Shown: positions 9,145 to 18,027 of the stretch, in pieces
Position numbering within the stretch: position 1 is the first letter of the stretch
How the letters are laid out: each line of letters starts with the position of its first letter
From: an uncultured Chthonomonas sp.
Lineage (GTDB): Bacteria > Armatimonadota > Chthonomonadetes > Chthonomonadales > CAJBBX01
DNA: 64,000 nucleotides
Reading direction: 5' to 3'
NCBI GenBank assembly: GCA_903951425.1
Contig: CAJBBX010000027.1
Location: 1-64,000 of the forward strand
Notes under the pieces: generated by a model
Told to the model about the DNA's origin: nothing
Seen by the model: the letters and a program-made list of their open reading frames with translations, nothing else
Databases searched by the model: none
Translations under genes and position numbers: made by a program

Positions 9145-11324
9145 CCTGGCGCAGGCGTCAGGGCGCGGGCGTCGCGTAACCTGCCCTGTTCAGCGGAGGC
9201 GTCACTGGCGGCGGCGGCATTGCCCGTCGCCCTAGCCGACGCCTCAAGCGTCGTGAGCGCCCACTCGTACCGCTCAGCGACGCGGTCCACTTCTGCGGCG
9301 TCGGCGCCATAGACGGCCTGCGACTGCCGGGCTTCCCAGAAGGCTCTAAGCACGTTAATGCCGGACTGAAGCTGCGGTACGGCCTCCCTCGGCCGCCCGG
9401 CCTTGACCGCCGCCGCCGCGAGGCCCAGGTAGCCCTCAGCGAACTCCCACTCGATGCGCTCCGGGATGGCCCGGGTCATACCGATAGGGCCTTCGTAGAG
9501 GCGCACGATGTCTGCGTAGACCCGTTGCGCCGCATCACCCCGGCCCGACGCGTCCCACGCCACCGCGAGCGCGACCAGGTTCGGCACGAAATGCGGGTCC
9601 ACACGGCGCGCTCGGTCGAACCAAGTGGCCGCGTCCGCCATCCGGCCCTGCCTCTGGAGGTGCTTGCCCGCTCGGTAGAACGACTTGCCTGTGGGCGATA
9701 GGCGTGTCGCCTCCATGAGCAGTCGCCAAGCATCGGGCCCATGGCCCGCCGATGAGGCCAGCATCGCGGCGTTGAGGCGCGTCTCGGCGTTCCACGGTTC
9801 GGACGCGGCGGCCTCGACGAGCTTGTCGTACGCTACGGAGGGTCCGCTCTCGGCAATGGCCCCGAGGCCCTGGTATGCCAGTGTGCGTCCCGCGAAGGTG
9901 GGCACGGCATAGGCTGTGAGCCCCAGCGCCATGGCGCCGACCGCGAGCCGGCTCACAGGGCGGATCGGAGCCTGATGTGCCATAACTGGCCCCGGCCGGA
10001 GCATCCGAGCCGCCGCGAGCAGGAGCGCGAGCTCGACGGCCATGGCCGATGTAAGGGCCGGCACGTAGAGGTCAGAGTCGAACGCGCTGTGGAGGGCCAG
10101 CCCGACGGATCCGGCCAGCGCACCGGCGGCAAGGACGCGCAGGTCGACGGCGGGGCCGTGGGCGGCCACGGTGGGAGCCGTGGCGCCTTTGGACGCAGCA
10201 AGCGTCCGCCAGCCTGTGAACCAGGCGCAACAGAGGGCCGCGAGAATGCAGAGGGCGGCCGGCGCACCCGAGTCGCAGCCGAGCTGCAGGTAGCTGTTGT
10301 GTGCGTGCTGTGTGAAGCCGACCACGGCATACGGCGGGTAGGCCGTGGCGAACGAGCCTGCGCCGAAGCCCTGTAGGGGCCGCGCCGCTACCATGCGGGT
10401 AGCGCCCTGCCAGGTCAGCGCACGGAACCGGGCAGAGTAGGACTGATCGCCTGAGGCCTTCAGCCTGGCCACGGCCGGTCCTGCTGCCAGTAGCGCGACC
10501 ACGAGCATGACGCCCAGCAGGGCCAAGGCGCGCCGGCGGCAGTGACCTACCAGCGCACCCGATACCCAGCACGCCGCGCCCAGCAGGCCGATGGCAACAA
10601 GCAACGAGGCGATGCCCATTCGCGACTGCGTCAGCAGCAGGCAACCGAACTGCAGCAGCAGGCCGAGCGCGGTCGCGGCTACCAGCCGGCCTCCCCGAGC
10701 CGTCAGCCCAACGGCCAGCGTCAGCGGGATCGACGCGACCAGCAGTCCGGCCAGGAAGTTCGGCATTGTAAATGTGGCGAAGACGCGCCAGGTACGGTCG
10801 CCGGAGAGGAAATGGACCACGAACTCGCCCACACCGCGCAGGGCGACCAGCGAACTGGCCGTCACGAAGACCAACGCCAGTCCGAGCAGCAACCTCCTTG
10901 AGCGCTCAGACCGGTAGACCGCGAGGCCCATCGCCAGTGAGCCCACAACCCCGGCGACCATGGGCAGTGCGTCCTGCTTGGCCGGGGACCAGAACGCCGA
11001 GAGCGCCGCCAGCACGGCGCCCACCGTAAACAGCGCGGCGCTTACCCTCTGCGACGTCGGCACGATCCGCGCCTCGCCTGCGTTGCGCCACAGCGCTGCG
11101 AGTGCTGCGAGGCCGGCGGCCACCCAGGCCATCGGAGTGGCCACCAACTCGATCCACTCCGACACGGCGGGGTCCGGTACACGCCGGTCACCAAGATATC
11201 CGCCCCAGACCGTGAGCAGTAGTATCGCAAGGCCGGCGAGCCACGCCCATGCAGGCGTCCGCACGGCCGCAGCCTTCTCGTGGACGATGGGCGTGCGTCT
11301 GCGGGACGAGGTGCGAGCCCTCAC
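9141..11324 (-). CDS. O-antigen ligase / polymerase-like membrane protein with TPR tail
   Basis: A 727-residue protein: about a dozen predicted membrane helices, then a soluble C-terminal region built of TPR-like units (NAAMLASSAGHGPDAW, FYRAGKHLQRQGRMADAA). The large periplasmic loop has the Wzy_C/WaaL pattern ARPLQGFGAGSF and QHAHNSYLQLG. Such proteins join or polymerise lipid-linked glycans at the periplasmic face. The GTG start overlaps the upstream glycosyltransferase stop (GTGA), making it the last gene of the surface-glycan operon. Ligase and polymerase cannot be separated by sequence alone. Confidence 0.85.
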   Translation of the reverse strand: MRARTSSRRRTPIVHEKAAAVRTPAWAWLAGLAILLLTVWGGYLGDRRVPDPAVSEWIELVATPMAWVAAGLAALAALWRNAGEARIVPTSQRVSAALFTVGAVLAALSAFWSPAKQDALPMVAGVVGSLAMGLAVYRSERSRRLLLGLALVFVTASSLVALRGVGEFVVHFLSGDRTWRVFATFTMPNFLAGLLVASIPLTLAVGLTARGGRLVAATALGLLLQFGCLLLTQSRMGIASLLVAIGLLGAACWVSGALVGHCRRRALALLGVMLVVALLAAGPAVARLKASGDQSYSARFRALTWQGATRMVAARPLQGFGAGSFATAYPPYAVVGFTQHAHNSYLQLGCDSGAPAALCILAALCCAWFTGWRTLAASKGATAPTVAAHGPAVDLRVLAAGALAGSVGLALHSAFDSDLYVPALTSAMAVELALLLAAARMLRPGPVMAHQAPIRPVSRLAVGAMALGLTAYAVPTFAGRTLAYQGLGAIAESGPSVAYDKLVEAAASEPWNAETRLNAAMLASSAGHGPDAWRLLMEATRLSPTGKSFYRAGKHLQRQGRMADAATWFDRARRVDPHFVPNLVALAVAWDASGRGDAAQRVYADIVRLYEGPIGMTRAIPERIEWEFAEGYLGLAAAAVKAGRPREAVPQLQSGINVLRAFWEARQSQAVYGADAAEVDRVAERYEWALTTLEASARATGNAAAASDASAEQGRLRDARALTPAPG

Positions 11325-12205
11325 CTGCGTGTCCCCTTGAGGAGGTTCTTGGCCTTGTAGCGGATCAGCCGCCCGGACGCCCGGGCCACAAGCCCCGGCA
11401 AGATAAGGGGCCGGATCCAGATCGGCGTCTGGGCGGCGTAGTGCTTGCGGTAGAAGCGGTACATGCTCCTGTGGAACTCGTAGGTCATACGTGTGGGGAC
11501 CCGGTCGCTGGAGCGGCCGATCAGGTGGTAGATCACGGCGTCGGGCACGTACTCCACCAGATGGCCCAGGCTGTGGACGCGGTAGCAGAGGTCCACATCC
11601 TCGCAGTACATGAAGAAGCCCTCGTCGAAGCCCTGCGTGCGCTCCAAGGCGTCGCGGCGGATCATCAACGCCGCCCCCGAGACCCAGTCCACGGAGCGCG
11701 GCTCATTGTGGTCCCAGTCGCTCATGAGGTAGTCGGACGTGAAGCGGTTCTTGGGGAAGAGGCGGCCCAGCGGCGTGTTCCGGAAGAAGCCCGCGCCGAG
11801 GTCAGGGAACGCCCTGCAGCTGAACTGGAGCGAGCCGTCGCCGTTGAGCAGCTTAGGCCCCACGATCCCAGCCTTCGGGTGGGCGTCGGCGTAGGCGACC
11901 AGGGCATCGAACGCGCCTTCCGTGACGACAGTGTCCGGGTTCAGGAAGAGCACGTAGCGGCCGTCTGCGTGCGGCAGGGCCCGGTTGTTGCCGGTGGCAA
12001 AACCCAGGTTCGATGGATGCACGCAGAGCGTCGCGCCGGAATATTCGGCGACGACCATGGCCCTGCTCTCGTCTTCGGAAGCGTTGTCGGCCACCACCAC
12101 CTGCACAGCCGAGCGCCACGCCTGCCCGAAGATGGACCCGAGGCACTTCCGAAGGTCGGCGCAGGTGTTCCAGTTGAGGATCACCACGGAGAGGTCATGC
12201 GGCAT
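11321..12205 (-). CDS. family 2 glycosyltransferase (rhamnosyltransferase-like)
   Basis: A 294-residue GT-A-fold enzyme with standard GT2 landmarks: SVVILNWNT near the N-terminus, VVVADNASEDES, NLGFATGNN, the DXD-type site in FLNPDT, and the acceptor/base region FFMYCEDVDLCYR. It transfers a sugar from a nucleotide donor to a growing glycan in the cytoplasm. ATG 12205 is chosen because the motif begins a few residues later; longer frames lie within the neighbouring gene. It overlaps its upstream neighbour by 11 bases and is coupled to the ligase gene downstream. Donor and acceptor are unknown. Confidence 0.88.
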   Translation of the reverse strand: MPHDLSVVILNWNTCADLRKCLGSIFGQAWRSAVQVVVADNASEDESRAMVVAEYSGATLCVHPSNLGFATGNNRALPHADGRYVLFLNPDTVVTEGAFDALVAYADAHPKAGIVGPKLLNGDGSLQFSCRAFPDLGAGFFRNTPLGRLFPKNRFTSDYLMSDWDHNEPRSVDWVSGAALMIRRDALERTQGFDEGFFMYCEDVDLCYRVHSLGHLVEYVPDAVIYHLIGRSSDRVPTRMTYEFHRSMYRFYRKHYAAQTPIWIRPLILPGLVARASGRLIRYKAKNLLKGTRR

Positions 12206-13070
12206 GGTTGCGTTGGGCTCCCCTCCGCGCGGCGACGCGCCACGCCTGCACCCAGGACGCGGCCGCTGCCAGCGTCCTGATCGGCGCATACCTTAGCTCG
12301 CCATAGTGCTTTCCGTAATACGCAAGCAACCCGCGACGCGACTCCCACGCCATGGCCGGCGCGACCTGGCCCGTGCTGGCGCCGCCGTAGTGCTTGATCT
12401 GCACGGCAGGCGTGTAGACGATCCGCCAGCCGCTCTTCTTGGCCCGATAGCACCAATCGACCTCGTTGAAGAAGATCGGGAACCGCTCGTCCAAGAGGCC
12501 CACCCGGCGCACGGCCTCGCCTCGCAGCAGAAGGAAGGTGCCCATGGGCTGGTCCACGTCCGCTTGCGAGCCATAGTCGAAGTGGGTCATCCGATAGGCC
12601 CCGAAGACCCGGCTGGCCGGGAATAGGCGCGACAGGCCCAGCGCCTCCCACAAAATGGACCCAGGCGTCGGAAAGCCACGCACGGAACGTTGCGTCCGGC
12701 CGTCCGCGCCGATGAGGCGGCAGCCCAGTGCGCCGATCCTCGGGTCCGCCTCGAGCACCTGCAACGCCCCCTCCAGCGTGTCGGGCGGAACCACCACGTC
12801 GGGGTTCAGGAGCAGCGTGTGGCGGCCTGAGGCCATACGCATCCCCTGATTATTGCCCCCTGCATACCCGGTGTTGCCGGTGTTGTCGACCAACTCCACC
12901 ATGGGGAACTCGGTCCGGACCATCGCTGCGCTACCGTCGGCCGAGGCGTTGTCCACGACGATGACCTGCAGGCACAGGCTGGAGCCCGGCTGCAGCAGCG
13001 AGTTGAGCGCATCGCGCAGCATGTCGCGCGTGTTCCAGTTAACGATGACGATGCTGAGGTCGGGTTGCAT
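12195..13070 (-). CDS. family 2 glycosyltransferase
   Basis: A 291-residue GT2 paralogue of the next gene downstream: SIVIVNWNT, VIVVDNASADGS, TGYAGGNNQG, the LLLNPDVVV metal site, and the C-terminal acidic motif FPIFFNEVDWCYR. A short C-terminal extension (LLAYYGKHYG and following) is typical of rhamnosyltransferase-like members. The gene begins six bases after the HAD phosphatase gene, and its end overlaps the second GT gene. The pair probably adds successive sugars to the same lipid-linked repeat unit. Confidence 0.88.
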   Translation of the reverse strand: MQPDLSIVIVNWNTRDMLRDALNSLLQPGSSLCLQVIVVDNASADGSAAMVRTEFPMVELVDNTGNTGYAGGNNQGMRMASGRHTLLLNPDVVVPPDTLEGALQVLEADPRIGALGCRLIGADGRTQRSVRGFPTPGSILWEALGLSRLFPASRVFGAYRMTHFDYGSQADVDQPMGTFLLLRGEAVRRVGLLDERFPIFFNEVDWCYRAKKSGWRIVYTPAVQIKHYGGASTGQVAPAMAWESRRGLLAYYGKHYGELRYAPIRTLAAAASWVQAWRVAARRGAQRNHAA

Positions 13071-13076
13071 GCAGAT

Positions 13077-13751
13077 CTACGCCGCCCACGCCGCGACAGC
13101 CGACAGATCCTCCGCTAGCCAGTCCGGCGGGCACTCGGCGTAAGCCGCCGGCGTGCGCCCATGCAGCAGCCCGATCGTTGTAGCGCCCGCGGCTCGACCG
13201 GCGCGCGCATCCATCCAGTGGTCACCGATGGACACACAGGGGGCGCCATGGGCGTCGGTGACGGCGAGTCCCGCCCAGAGGTGCCGCGGATCGGGCTTCC
13301 AGTAGGGCGTGTCGTCGCGGGTCACGAGTGGCAATGCCTCCAGACCCACCGCGGCTACCAGCCTAGCGGCCACGGCGCGGCAGTTGCGCGTGACGATGGC
13401 GCATGCTACGCTTTGCCGCATCAGTGCGCTCAGGACCTCAACGGCGCCGGGCATGGCCTCGGCGTGAAGGCAGTAGTCCTGCTCCATCCTCTCCAGCAAG
13501 GCCAGGGCGCCGGACCGCCATTCATATGCCGCATGGGCGCCGGCCGTCAGGCCCAGATGGTCCGTGGCTACGGCTACGTAGCCAAGGATGTCGAATGGTC
13601 CCTCCGGCGCGGCAAGCCCGCGTGTGGTCGCCCAACCCCGAAGCCCGTCGCGCATGGCGGCGAAATCGATGGACGAGTGGACGAGCGTGCCGTCCAGATC
13701 GAACAGGACGGCGCGCGCGCCTTCGAAGGGTGATTCCGCGAGGTGGCTCAC
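13077..13751 (-). CDS. HAD-family phosphatase (phosphoglycolate phosphatase-like)
   Basis: A 224-residue haloacid-dehalogenase hydrolase. Motif I is LFDLDGTLV near residue 15, motif II the CAIVTRN region, motif III a Lys in YWKPDPRH, and motif IV GDHWMDARAG. A helical cap lies between motifs I and II (subclass C1). The GTG start overlaps the stop of the ceramidase-like gene as GTGA. In a glycan operon it might dephosphorylate a sugar phosphate, but a housekeeping phosphoglycolate phosphatase role is equally possible. The substrate cannot be read from sequence. Confidence 0.85.
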   Translation of the reverse strand: MSHLAESPFEGARAVLFDLDGTLVHSSIDFAAMRDGLRGWATTRGLAAPEGPFDILGYVAVATDHLGLTAGAHAAYEWRSGALALLERMEQDYCLHAEAMPGAVEVLSALMRQSVACAIVTRNCRAVAARLVAAVGLEALPLVTRDDTPYWKPDPRHLWAGLAVTDAHGAPCVSIGDHWMDARAGRAAGATTIGLLHGRTPAAYAECPPDWLAEDLSAVAAWAA

Positions 13752-15085
13752 GCGGAGTATGGGGTCCAATCCGGCTCGGAGACGCCCAGCAGGTCGTACA
13801 GGGCCTCCCGAACGATACGCTCCGATTCGGCTGAGTACATCAGGCTGTGGTAGTAGCGGTGGGCGTGGTTGGTCTCGTAGCCCCCCAGTTCGTAGGCCGC
13901 CGCAGTGGGCAGGTAGTTGTGTGCACCGTTGGTGCAGCCTAGCGTAAAGACCGGGCCCAGCGCCTGGGCATCGAGGTCCAGCGCGTACTGCACGAAGACC
14001 TCGGCGGGCATGCCCACGAAGCTTGCGCCCTGAACCGTGATGCGCTGGACTTCCATTTGGGCAGGTTCCGGCGGGCTGCCGGCCTCGGCAATCTGCAGTT
14101 CCAGTCTGGCGTAGGCCAGCAAGCCCTCGGAGTTTAGGATCGCCCCAACGCCGCCGGCGGCGCGGTCGGCCGCCAGTTGCTGCTCGCAGCGCGCCGCCGC
14201 CTCGCGGCACGCCTCAATCGGCGGCGGGGCAACCAGGGGCAGTTGCACCTTGCGCACCGCGTGGGAGATAGGCTCGTCCTCCATGAGCGGACCCGCATCC
14301 TGCCACGCTTGCAGGGCGGCGCCTCCGAGCAACCGCCCGTTCTGCGCTGCCGCAGAGAAGGTGGCGCGGTGCATGGGGTTGATGTTGCCCGAGCAGCCCT
14401 GAAGGAAGATCGGAGTCGCCTTGCCGTCGGTTTGCCGCCGCACGGCATCGGCTGCGTAGCCGCAGTAGTCTGCCGTGATCCGCAGGTTGTCGCCGCCCAA
14501 TGTCGTGCCGTGGCACGCGTGGGTAAACATAATCGCGAACAGGCCGCCCGAGGGCTCCGATACGCCGAGGACGTCAACGTATGGCGCGATGGGACCGGCG
14601 TAGTTGTGGCCGATCGTGGTCCCGCCGCCGGCGACCGCGGCCCGGCGGTTCACTCCGACCTGGACCGGCGCCCTACCGTAGGAGAGCTGCGCGGGCTTCA
14701 GGGTCTCCGCGGCCTGCCGTACGGCGCCGACGATCTTGCGCGTCAGGATGTCGACATAGGCCTCGTCGATGGGACCCATGGCGTTGAACTCCTTGACGTT
14801 CGGCCCACCGTGGGTGTGCGAGGCGTTGAGCAGGAGGGCTTCGGGTGGAATGCCGACGGCCTCAAAAACCGACTGCCGAACGCGCTGCACCATGCCGTCG
14901 CTGAAGCCGATGAGGTCGGCCGACACGATGCCGACCGGCGTGCCGCCGTCGTGGAAGACGATGGCACGGGCATGGAGCTCATCGTGGATGGCCACGCACG
15001 GCGTGGGGCGGAAGGCGTATCCGCCCATCCAAACCCCAACGGGCGGCGTGATGTTGGTCTCGCAGACGCCGGCATAGAGCGGCAT
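13748..15085 (-). CDS. neutral/alkaline ceramidase-like hydrolase
   Basis: A 445-residue protein resembling the N-terminal catalytic domain of neutral/alkaline non-lysosomal ceramidases. It has the family opening ITPPVGVWMGGY, the zinc-binding stretch NASHTHGGPN, the HACHGTTLGGDN segment and the GCSGNINP motif. True ceramidases carry a further C-terminal domain, so this is the short bacterial version with unproven substrate (an amide bond in a lipid or small molecule). No signal peptide is evident. A GGGGAGG ribosome site precedes the ATG. It is the first gene of the minus-strand glycan operon, downstream of a TATAAT element. Confidence 0.82.
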   Translation of the reverse strand: MPLYAGVCETNITPPVGVWMGGYAFRPTPCVAIHDELHARAIVFHDGGTPVGIVSADLIGFSDGMVQRVRQSVFEAVGIPPEALLLNASHTHGGPNVKEFNAMGPIDEAYVDILTRKIVGAVRQAAETLKPAQLSYGRAPVQVGVNRRAAVAGGGTTIGHNYAGPIAPYVDVLGVSEPSGGLFAIMFTHACHGTTLGGDNLRITADYCGYAADAVRRQTDGKATPIFLQGCSGNINPMHRATFSAAAQNGRLLGGAALQAWQDAGPLMEDEPISHAVRKVQLPLVAPPPIEACREAAARCEQQLAADRAAGGVGAILNSEGLLAYARLELQIAEAGSPPEPAQMEVQRITVQGASFVGMPAEVFVQYALDLDAQALGPVFTLGCTNGAHNYLPTAAAYELGGYETNHAHRYYHSLMYSAESERIVREALYDLLGVSEPDWTPYSA

Positions 15086-15141
15086 ACGGCACCTCCCCTC
15101 CGCACTCGGCTGAACGGCAACTCCGATGGCTACGACGGCAT

Positions 15142-15147
15142 ATTATA
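15142..15147 (-). promoter_or_regulatory. candidate -10 box for the ceramidase/glycosyltransferase operon
   Basis: A perfect TATAAT reading on the minus strand, about 57 bases before the ATG at 15085. No good -35 is seen, so strength is uncertain. It lies in the 169-base divergent region shared with the menaquinone operon. Confidence 0.45.
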
Positions 15148-15205
15148 CGGCATGGAGCCTCGGCCCCGGCCCGACCGCCGACGGGCTCCAGAAGCTACCC
15201 GCAGG

Positions 15206-15211
15206 TATACT
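15206..15211 (+). promoter_or_regulatory. candidate -10 box for the menaquinone operon
   Basis: TATACT on the plus strand, about 43 bases before the UbiD-like start at 15255. The same hexamer is the -10 of the well-formed promoters at 20933 and 34320 in this window. No clear -35 element is visible. Confidence 0.4.
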
Positions 15212-15254
15212 CGGCAGGCGCGTCGACCCGATCCCGGCGCACACAGGGAAGAGC

Positions 15255-16721
15255 ATGGCTTACCAGGATTTTCAGGCATTCCTGCGCGATCTAGAGGCAC
15301 ACGGCGAGCTGGTTCGTATATCGGCGCCCGTGAGCCCCTACCTGGAGATCGCCGAGGTCGCCGACCGCGTCATGAAGTCTCCTGGCGGCGGCAAGGCGCT
15401 CCTGTTCGAGCAGCCCGCGGGCTACGGCATGCCGGTTGCCATCAACACCATGGGCTCTCGGAAGCGCATCTCCATGGCCCTGGGCGTGGGCGACATCGAG
15501 GACCTGGCCGCCGAGATCGCCGACCTGGCCAAACCCGAGATACCCACAGGTTGGCGGGAGCGGCTACGACTGCTGCCGAAACTCCAGCGGCTGGCTGCGG
15601 TGCCGCCCCGTACGGTCGGCTCGGCGCCTTGCCAAGAGGTCGTCCTGCAAGGCCCGGACGTGAACCTGTCGCGCCTGCCAATCCTCACATGCTGGCCGCT
15701 GGACGGCGGACCGTTTGTCACGCTGCCCCTCGTCTTCACGCACGACCCCGCAACGGGCAAGCGCAACGTCGGCATGTACCGCATGCAGGTCTACGACCAC
15801 AACACCACGGGCATGCACTGGCAGCTCCATAAGTCCGGCGCGGAGCACCATCGGCAGTCACGACAGGCGGGCAGGCGCATCGAGATCGCCGTTGCCCTGG
15901 GAGGCGATCCCGCCTGCACCTTCGCCGCCATCGCTCCCCTACCGCCGGGCATCGACGAGATGCTCTTCGCGGGGTTCGTCCGCCGGAAGCCCGTGGAGAT
16001 GGTGCGCTGCAAGTCGGTGGACCTCTCTGTCCCCGCCGAGGCCGAGATGGTGCTGGAGGGCTACGTCGACCCCGACGAGACCCGCCCCGAGGGCCCCTTC
16101 GGCGACCACACCGGCTTCTACACGCCCGTCGAGGACTACCCCGTATTCCACGTTACGACGCTAACGCAGCGCCGCAACCCGGTCTACCCGGCTACCATCG
16201 TGGGCCGTCCGCCCATGGAGGACGGGTGGATGGGCAAGGCAGTAGAGCGGGTCTTCCTGCCCCTGATCAAGCTCGTGGCGCCGGACATCGTCGACATGCA
16301 CCTGCCCGTCCACGGCTGCTTCCACAACGTGGCCCTGGTCTCCATCCGAAAGCGCTATCCCGGCCACGCCTTCAAGGTGATGAACACGCTCTGGGGCCTG
16401 GGCCAACTGATGTTTACCAAGGTCATTCTCGTGTTCGACGACGACGTCGACGTGCAGGACCTGGATGAAGCGCTCTGGCGGTTCGCCAACAACATCGATC
16501 CCGAGCGCGATATGCAGGTGACGCGCGGGCCCATCGACGTACTCGACCATGCATCACGGCAGGTGGGCTATGGCTCGAAGATCGGCTTCGACTGCACCAA
16601 GAAGCTGGCCGCTGAGGGCTACGAGCGCGCCTGGCCCGAGGCTATCACCATGTCCGCCGAGGTTCGCGGTCGCGTCGATGAGCTCTGGCCGGCGCTCGGA
16701 CTGGATGCGGGCGACCGGTGA
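15255..16721 (+). CDS. UbiD-family decarboxylase (menaquinone pathway, MqnL-like)
   Basis: A 488-residue prenylated-FMN-dependent decarboxylase. The UbiD signature is present in PEGPFGDHTGFYTP (Glu and the cofactor-binding loop), with SRLPILTCWPLDGGPF earlier and YPGHAFKVMN later. The start at 15255 has an AGGGAAG ribosome site; the longer frame lacks one. In the futalosine menaquinone route a UbiD homologue removes the carboxylate from the prenylated naphthoate. It needs the cofactor made by UbiX, encoded two genes on. It overlaps the PAP2 gene (TGATG). UbiA and MqnA in the same operon support menaquinone rather than ubiquinone. Confidence 0.88.
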   Translation: MAYQDFQAFLRDLEAHGELVRISAPVSPYLEIAEVADRVMKSPGGGKALLFEQPAGYGMPVAINTMGSRKRISMALGVGDIEDLAAEIADLAKPEIPTGWRERLRLLPKLQRLAAVPPRTVGSAPCQEVVLQGPDVNLSRLPILTCWPLDGGPFVTLPLVFTHDPATGKRNVGMYRMQVYDHNTTGMHWQLHKSGAEHHRQSRQAGRRIEIAVALGGDPACTFAAIAPLPPGIDEMLFAGFVRRKPVEMVRCKSVDLSVPAEAEMVLEGYVDPDETRPEGPFGDHTGFYTPVEDYPVFHVTTLTQRRNPVYPATIVGRPPMEDGWMGKAVERVFLPLIKLVAPDIVDMHLPVHGCFHNVALVSIRKRYPGHAFKVMNTLWGLGQLMFTKVILVFDDDVDVQDLDEALWRFANNIDPERDMQVTRGPIDVLDHASRQVGYGSKIGFDCTKKLAAEGYERAWPEAITMSAEVRGRVDELWPALGLDAGDR

Positions 16722-17428
16722 TGGCGTGGCATGGGCTCTGGGAGGCCGTCATAAACTGGGACCGGCGCACCATGCTGGAGATCGCCGCGACCTGCCGCAC
16801 CCCATTCCTGGACCGCCTGATGCCTCATATCACGGACCTCGGGCTGGGACACGTGCAGGCCCTGGCGATGCTGGCGGTCGCCGCCGTCCTCGCGTGCCGT
16901 TCGGGCTCCGATGGGCGTGGATGGCGGCGGCCTACCAGGGCGGCCCTGGGGGCCCAGTTCCGGTGGCTCGGCCCCATGCTCCTGGCGACACTCCTGGCAG
17001 GCATCATCGCGCCGGCGGCCAAGGTGGCGCTCTCCGTCGTATCGCCTCGCATGAGACCCGTTTGGTTCTACACGCTTCAGCACCGGCAAGGCAGGCATCT
17101 GGAGACACGGCTCGGAGGCGTGCCAGGACGAAGGCCCCTGCGCGCCAACGGCTTCCCATCGGGCCATACGGCTACATCGTTCGCGGTTGGCGCGGTGGCG
17201 GTGCTGGTCAGCGGCCGTCGGCGCCTCGCGCGCACCACAGGGGCCGCCCTCGTCGCGGCAAGCCTCATCGGCTTCTCGCGGGTCTACATGGCCGACCACT
17301 GGCCTCTCGACGTGCTGGGCGGCGCTGTAGTGGGGCTCCTCTGCGGCCTCGCAGCCATGGCGGTGGCGCGCCGGGGCGACCCGTTCGCGGACTTGCGACA
17401 GCCCCCCGCTGAGGCGGTGGCGGCATGA
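16721..17428 (+). CDS. PAP2-family membrane phosphatase embedded in menaquinone operon
   Basis: A 235-residue integral membrane phosphatase with all three PAP2 motifs: an RP-containing motif (SPRMRPVW), the PSGH motif (GFPSGHTAT) and the SR-x5-H-x3-D motif (SRVYMADHWPLD). The family removes phosphate from lipid phosphates such as undecaprenyl pyrophosphate or phosphatidate. Its ATG overlaps the UbiD-like stop and its stop overlaps the ubiX start, so translation is coupled within the operon. A GTG directly before the ATG (16718) is an alternative start. A role on a polyprenyl diphosphate pool is inference from context. Confidence 0.85.
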   Translation: MAWHGLWEAVINWDRRTMLEIAATCRTPFLDRLMPHITDLGLGHVQALAMLAVAAVLACRSGSDGRGWRRPTRAALGAQFRWLGPMLLATLLAGIIAPAAKVALSVVSPRMRPVWFYTLQHRQGRHLETRLGGVPGRRPLRANGFPSGHTATSFAVGAVAVLVSGRRRLARTTGAALVAASLIGFSRVYMADHWPLDVLGGAVVGLLCGLAAMAVARRGDPFADLRQPPAEAVAA

Positions 17429-18027
17429 GGACCGGCAGGCTGGTTGTGGCGGTCACCGGTGCGAGCGGGGCCATCTATGCGGCCCGGTTCCTCCGCATAG
17501 CGCTCCCCGCATTTGACGAGATCTTTCTTGCCTACTCACAGCAGGCCCTGCAGGTGGCCGAGCTGGAGTTGGACCTGCCCGGTTTTGCGGCCGATCCTGA
17601 TCCTGCGCGCCTGGCGGGCCTCCCCTGCCCCAACGTTCGAGTGATGGATCCGCGTAGCTACTTCCATCCTCCTGCAAGCGGATCGTTCACGCACGACGGC
17701 ATGGTCATCATCCCCTGCTCCATGGGCACGGCGGGCCGGATCGCGGCGGGCATCTCGGACGGCCTCGTGACCCGCGCCGCCGACGTCTGCCTGAAGGAGC
17801 GCCGCCCGCTGGTACTGGTGGTGCGCGAGACGCCCTTGAGCCTGGTACACCTGCGCAACCTGACCGCGCTGACCGAGGCGGGAGCGGTGGTGCTACCGGC
17901 ATCACCCTCCTTCTACAACAAGCCGAAATGCATCGACGATCTGGCAGACACCGTGGCGGCTCGGGCGCTGCATCAGATCGGCATTACCCCGACGGTCGTC
18001 CCGCCCTGGCAGTACGAAGCGCCATGA
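17425..18027 (+). CDS. ubiX: UbiX-family flavin prenyltransferase
   Basis: A 200-residue flavoprotein of the UbiX/Pad1 family, which joins dimethylallyl phosphate to FMN to make the prenylated FMN needed by UbiD enzymes. Visible signatures are VAVTGASGAIYAARF at the N-terminus, IIPCSMGTAGRIAAGISD (active-site Ser/Cys region), VVRETPLSLVHLRN and PASPSFYNKPK. Length matches the family. It begins within the PAP2 stop (ATGA) and ends within the start of the UbiA-like gene. It presumably supplies cofactor to the UbiD homologue in the same operon. Confidence 0.95.
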   Translation: MRTGRLVVAVTGASGAIYAARFLRIALPAFDEIFLAYSQQALQVAELELDLPGFAADPDPARLAGLPCPNVRVMDPRSYFHPPASGSFTHDGMVIIPCSMGTAGRIAAGISDGLVTRAADVCLKERRPLVLVVRETPLSLVHLRNLTALTEAGAVVLPASPSFYNKPKCIDDLADTVAARALHQIGITPTVVPPWQYEAP

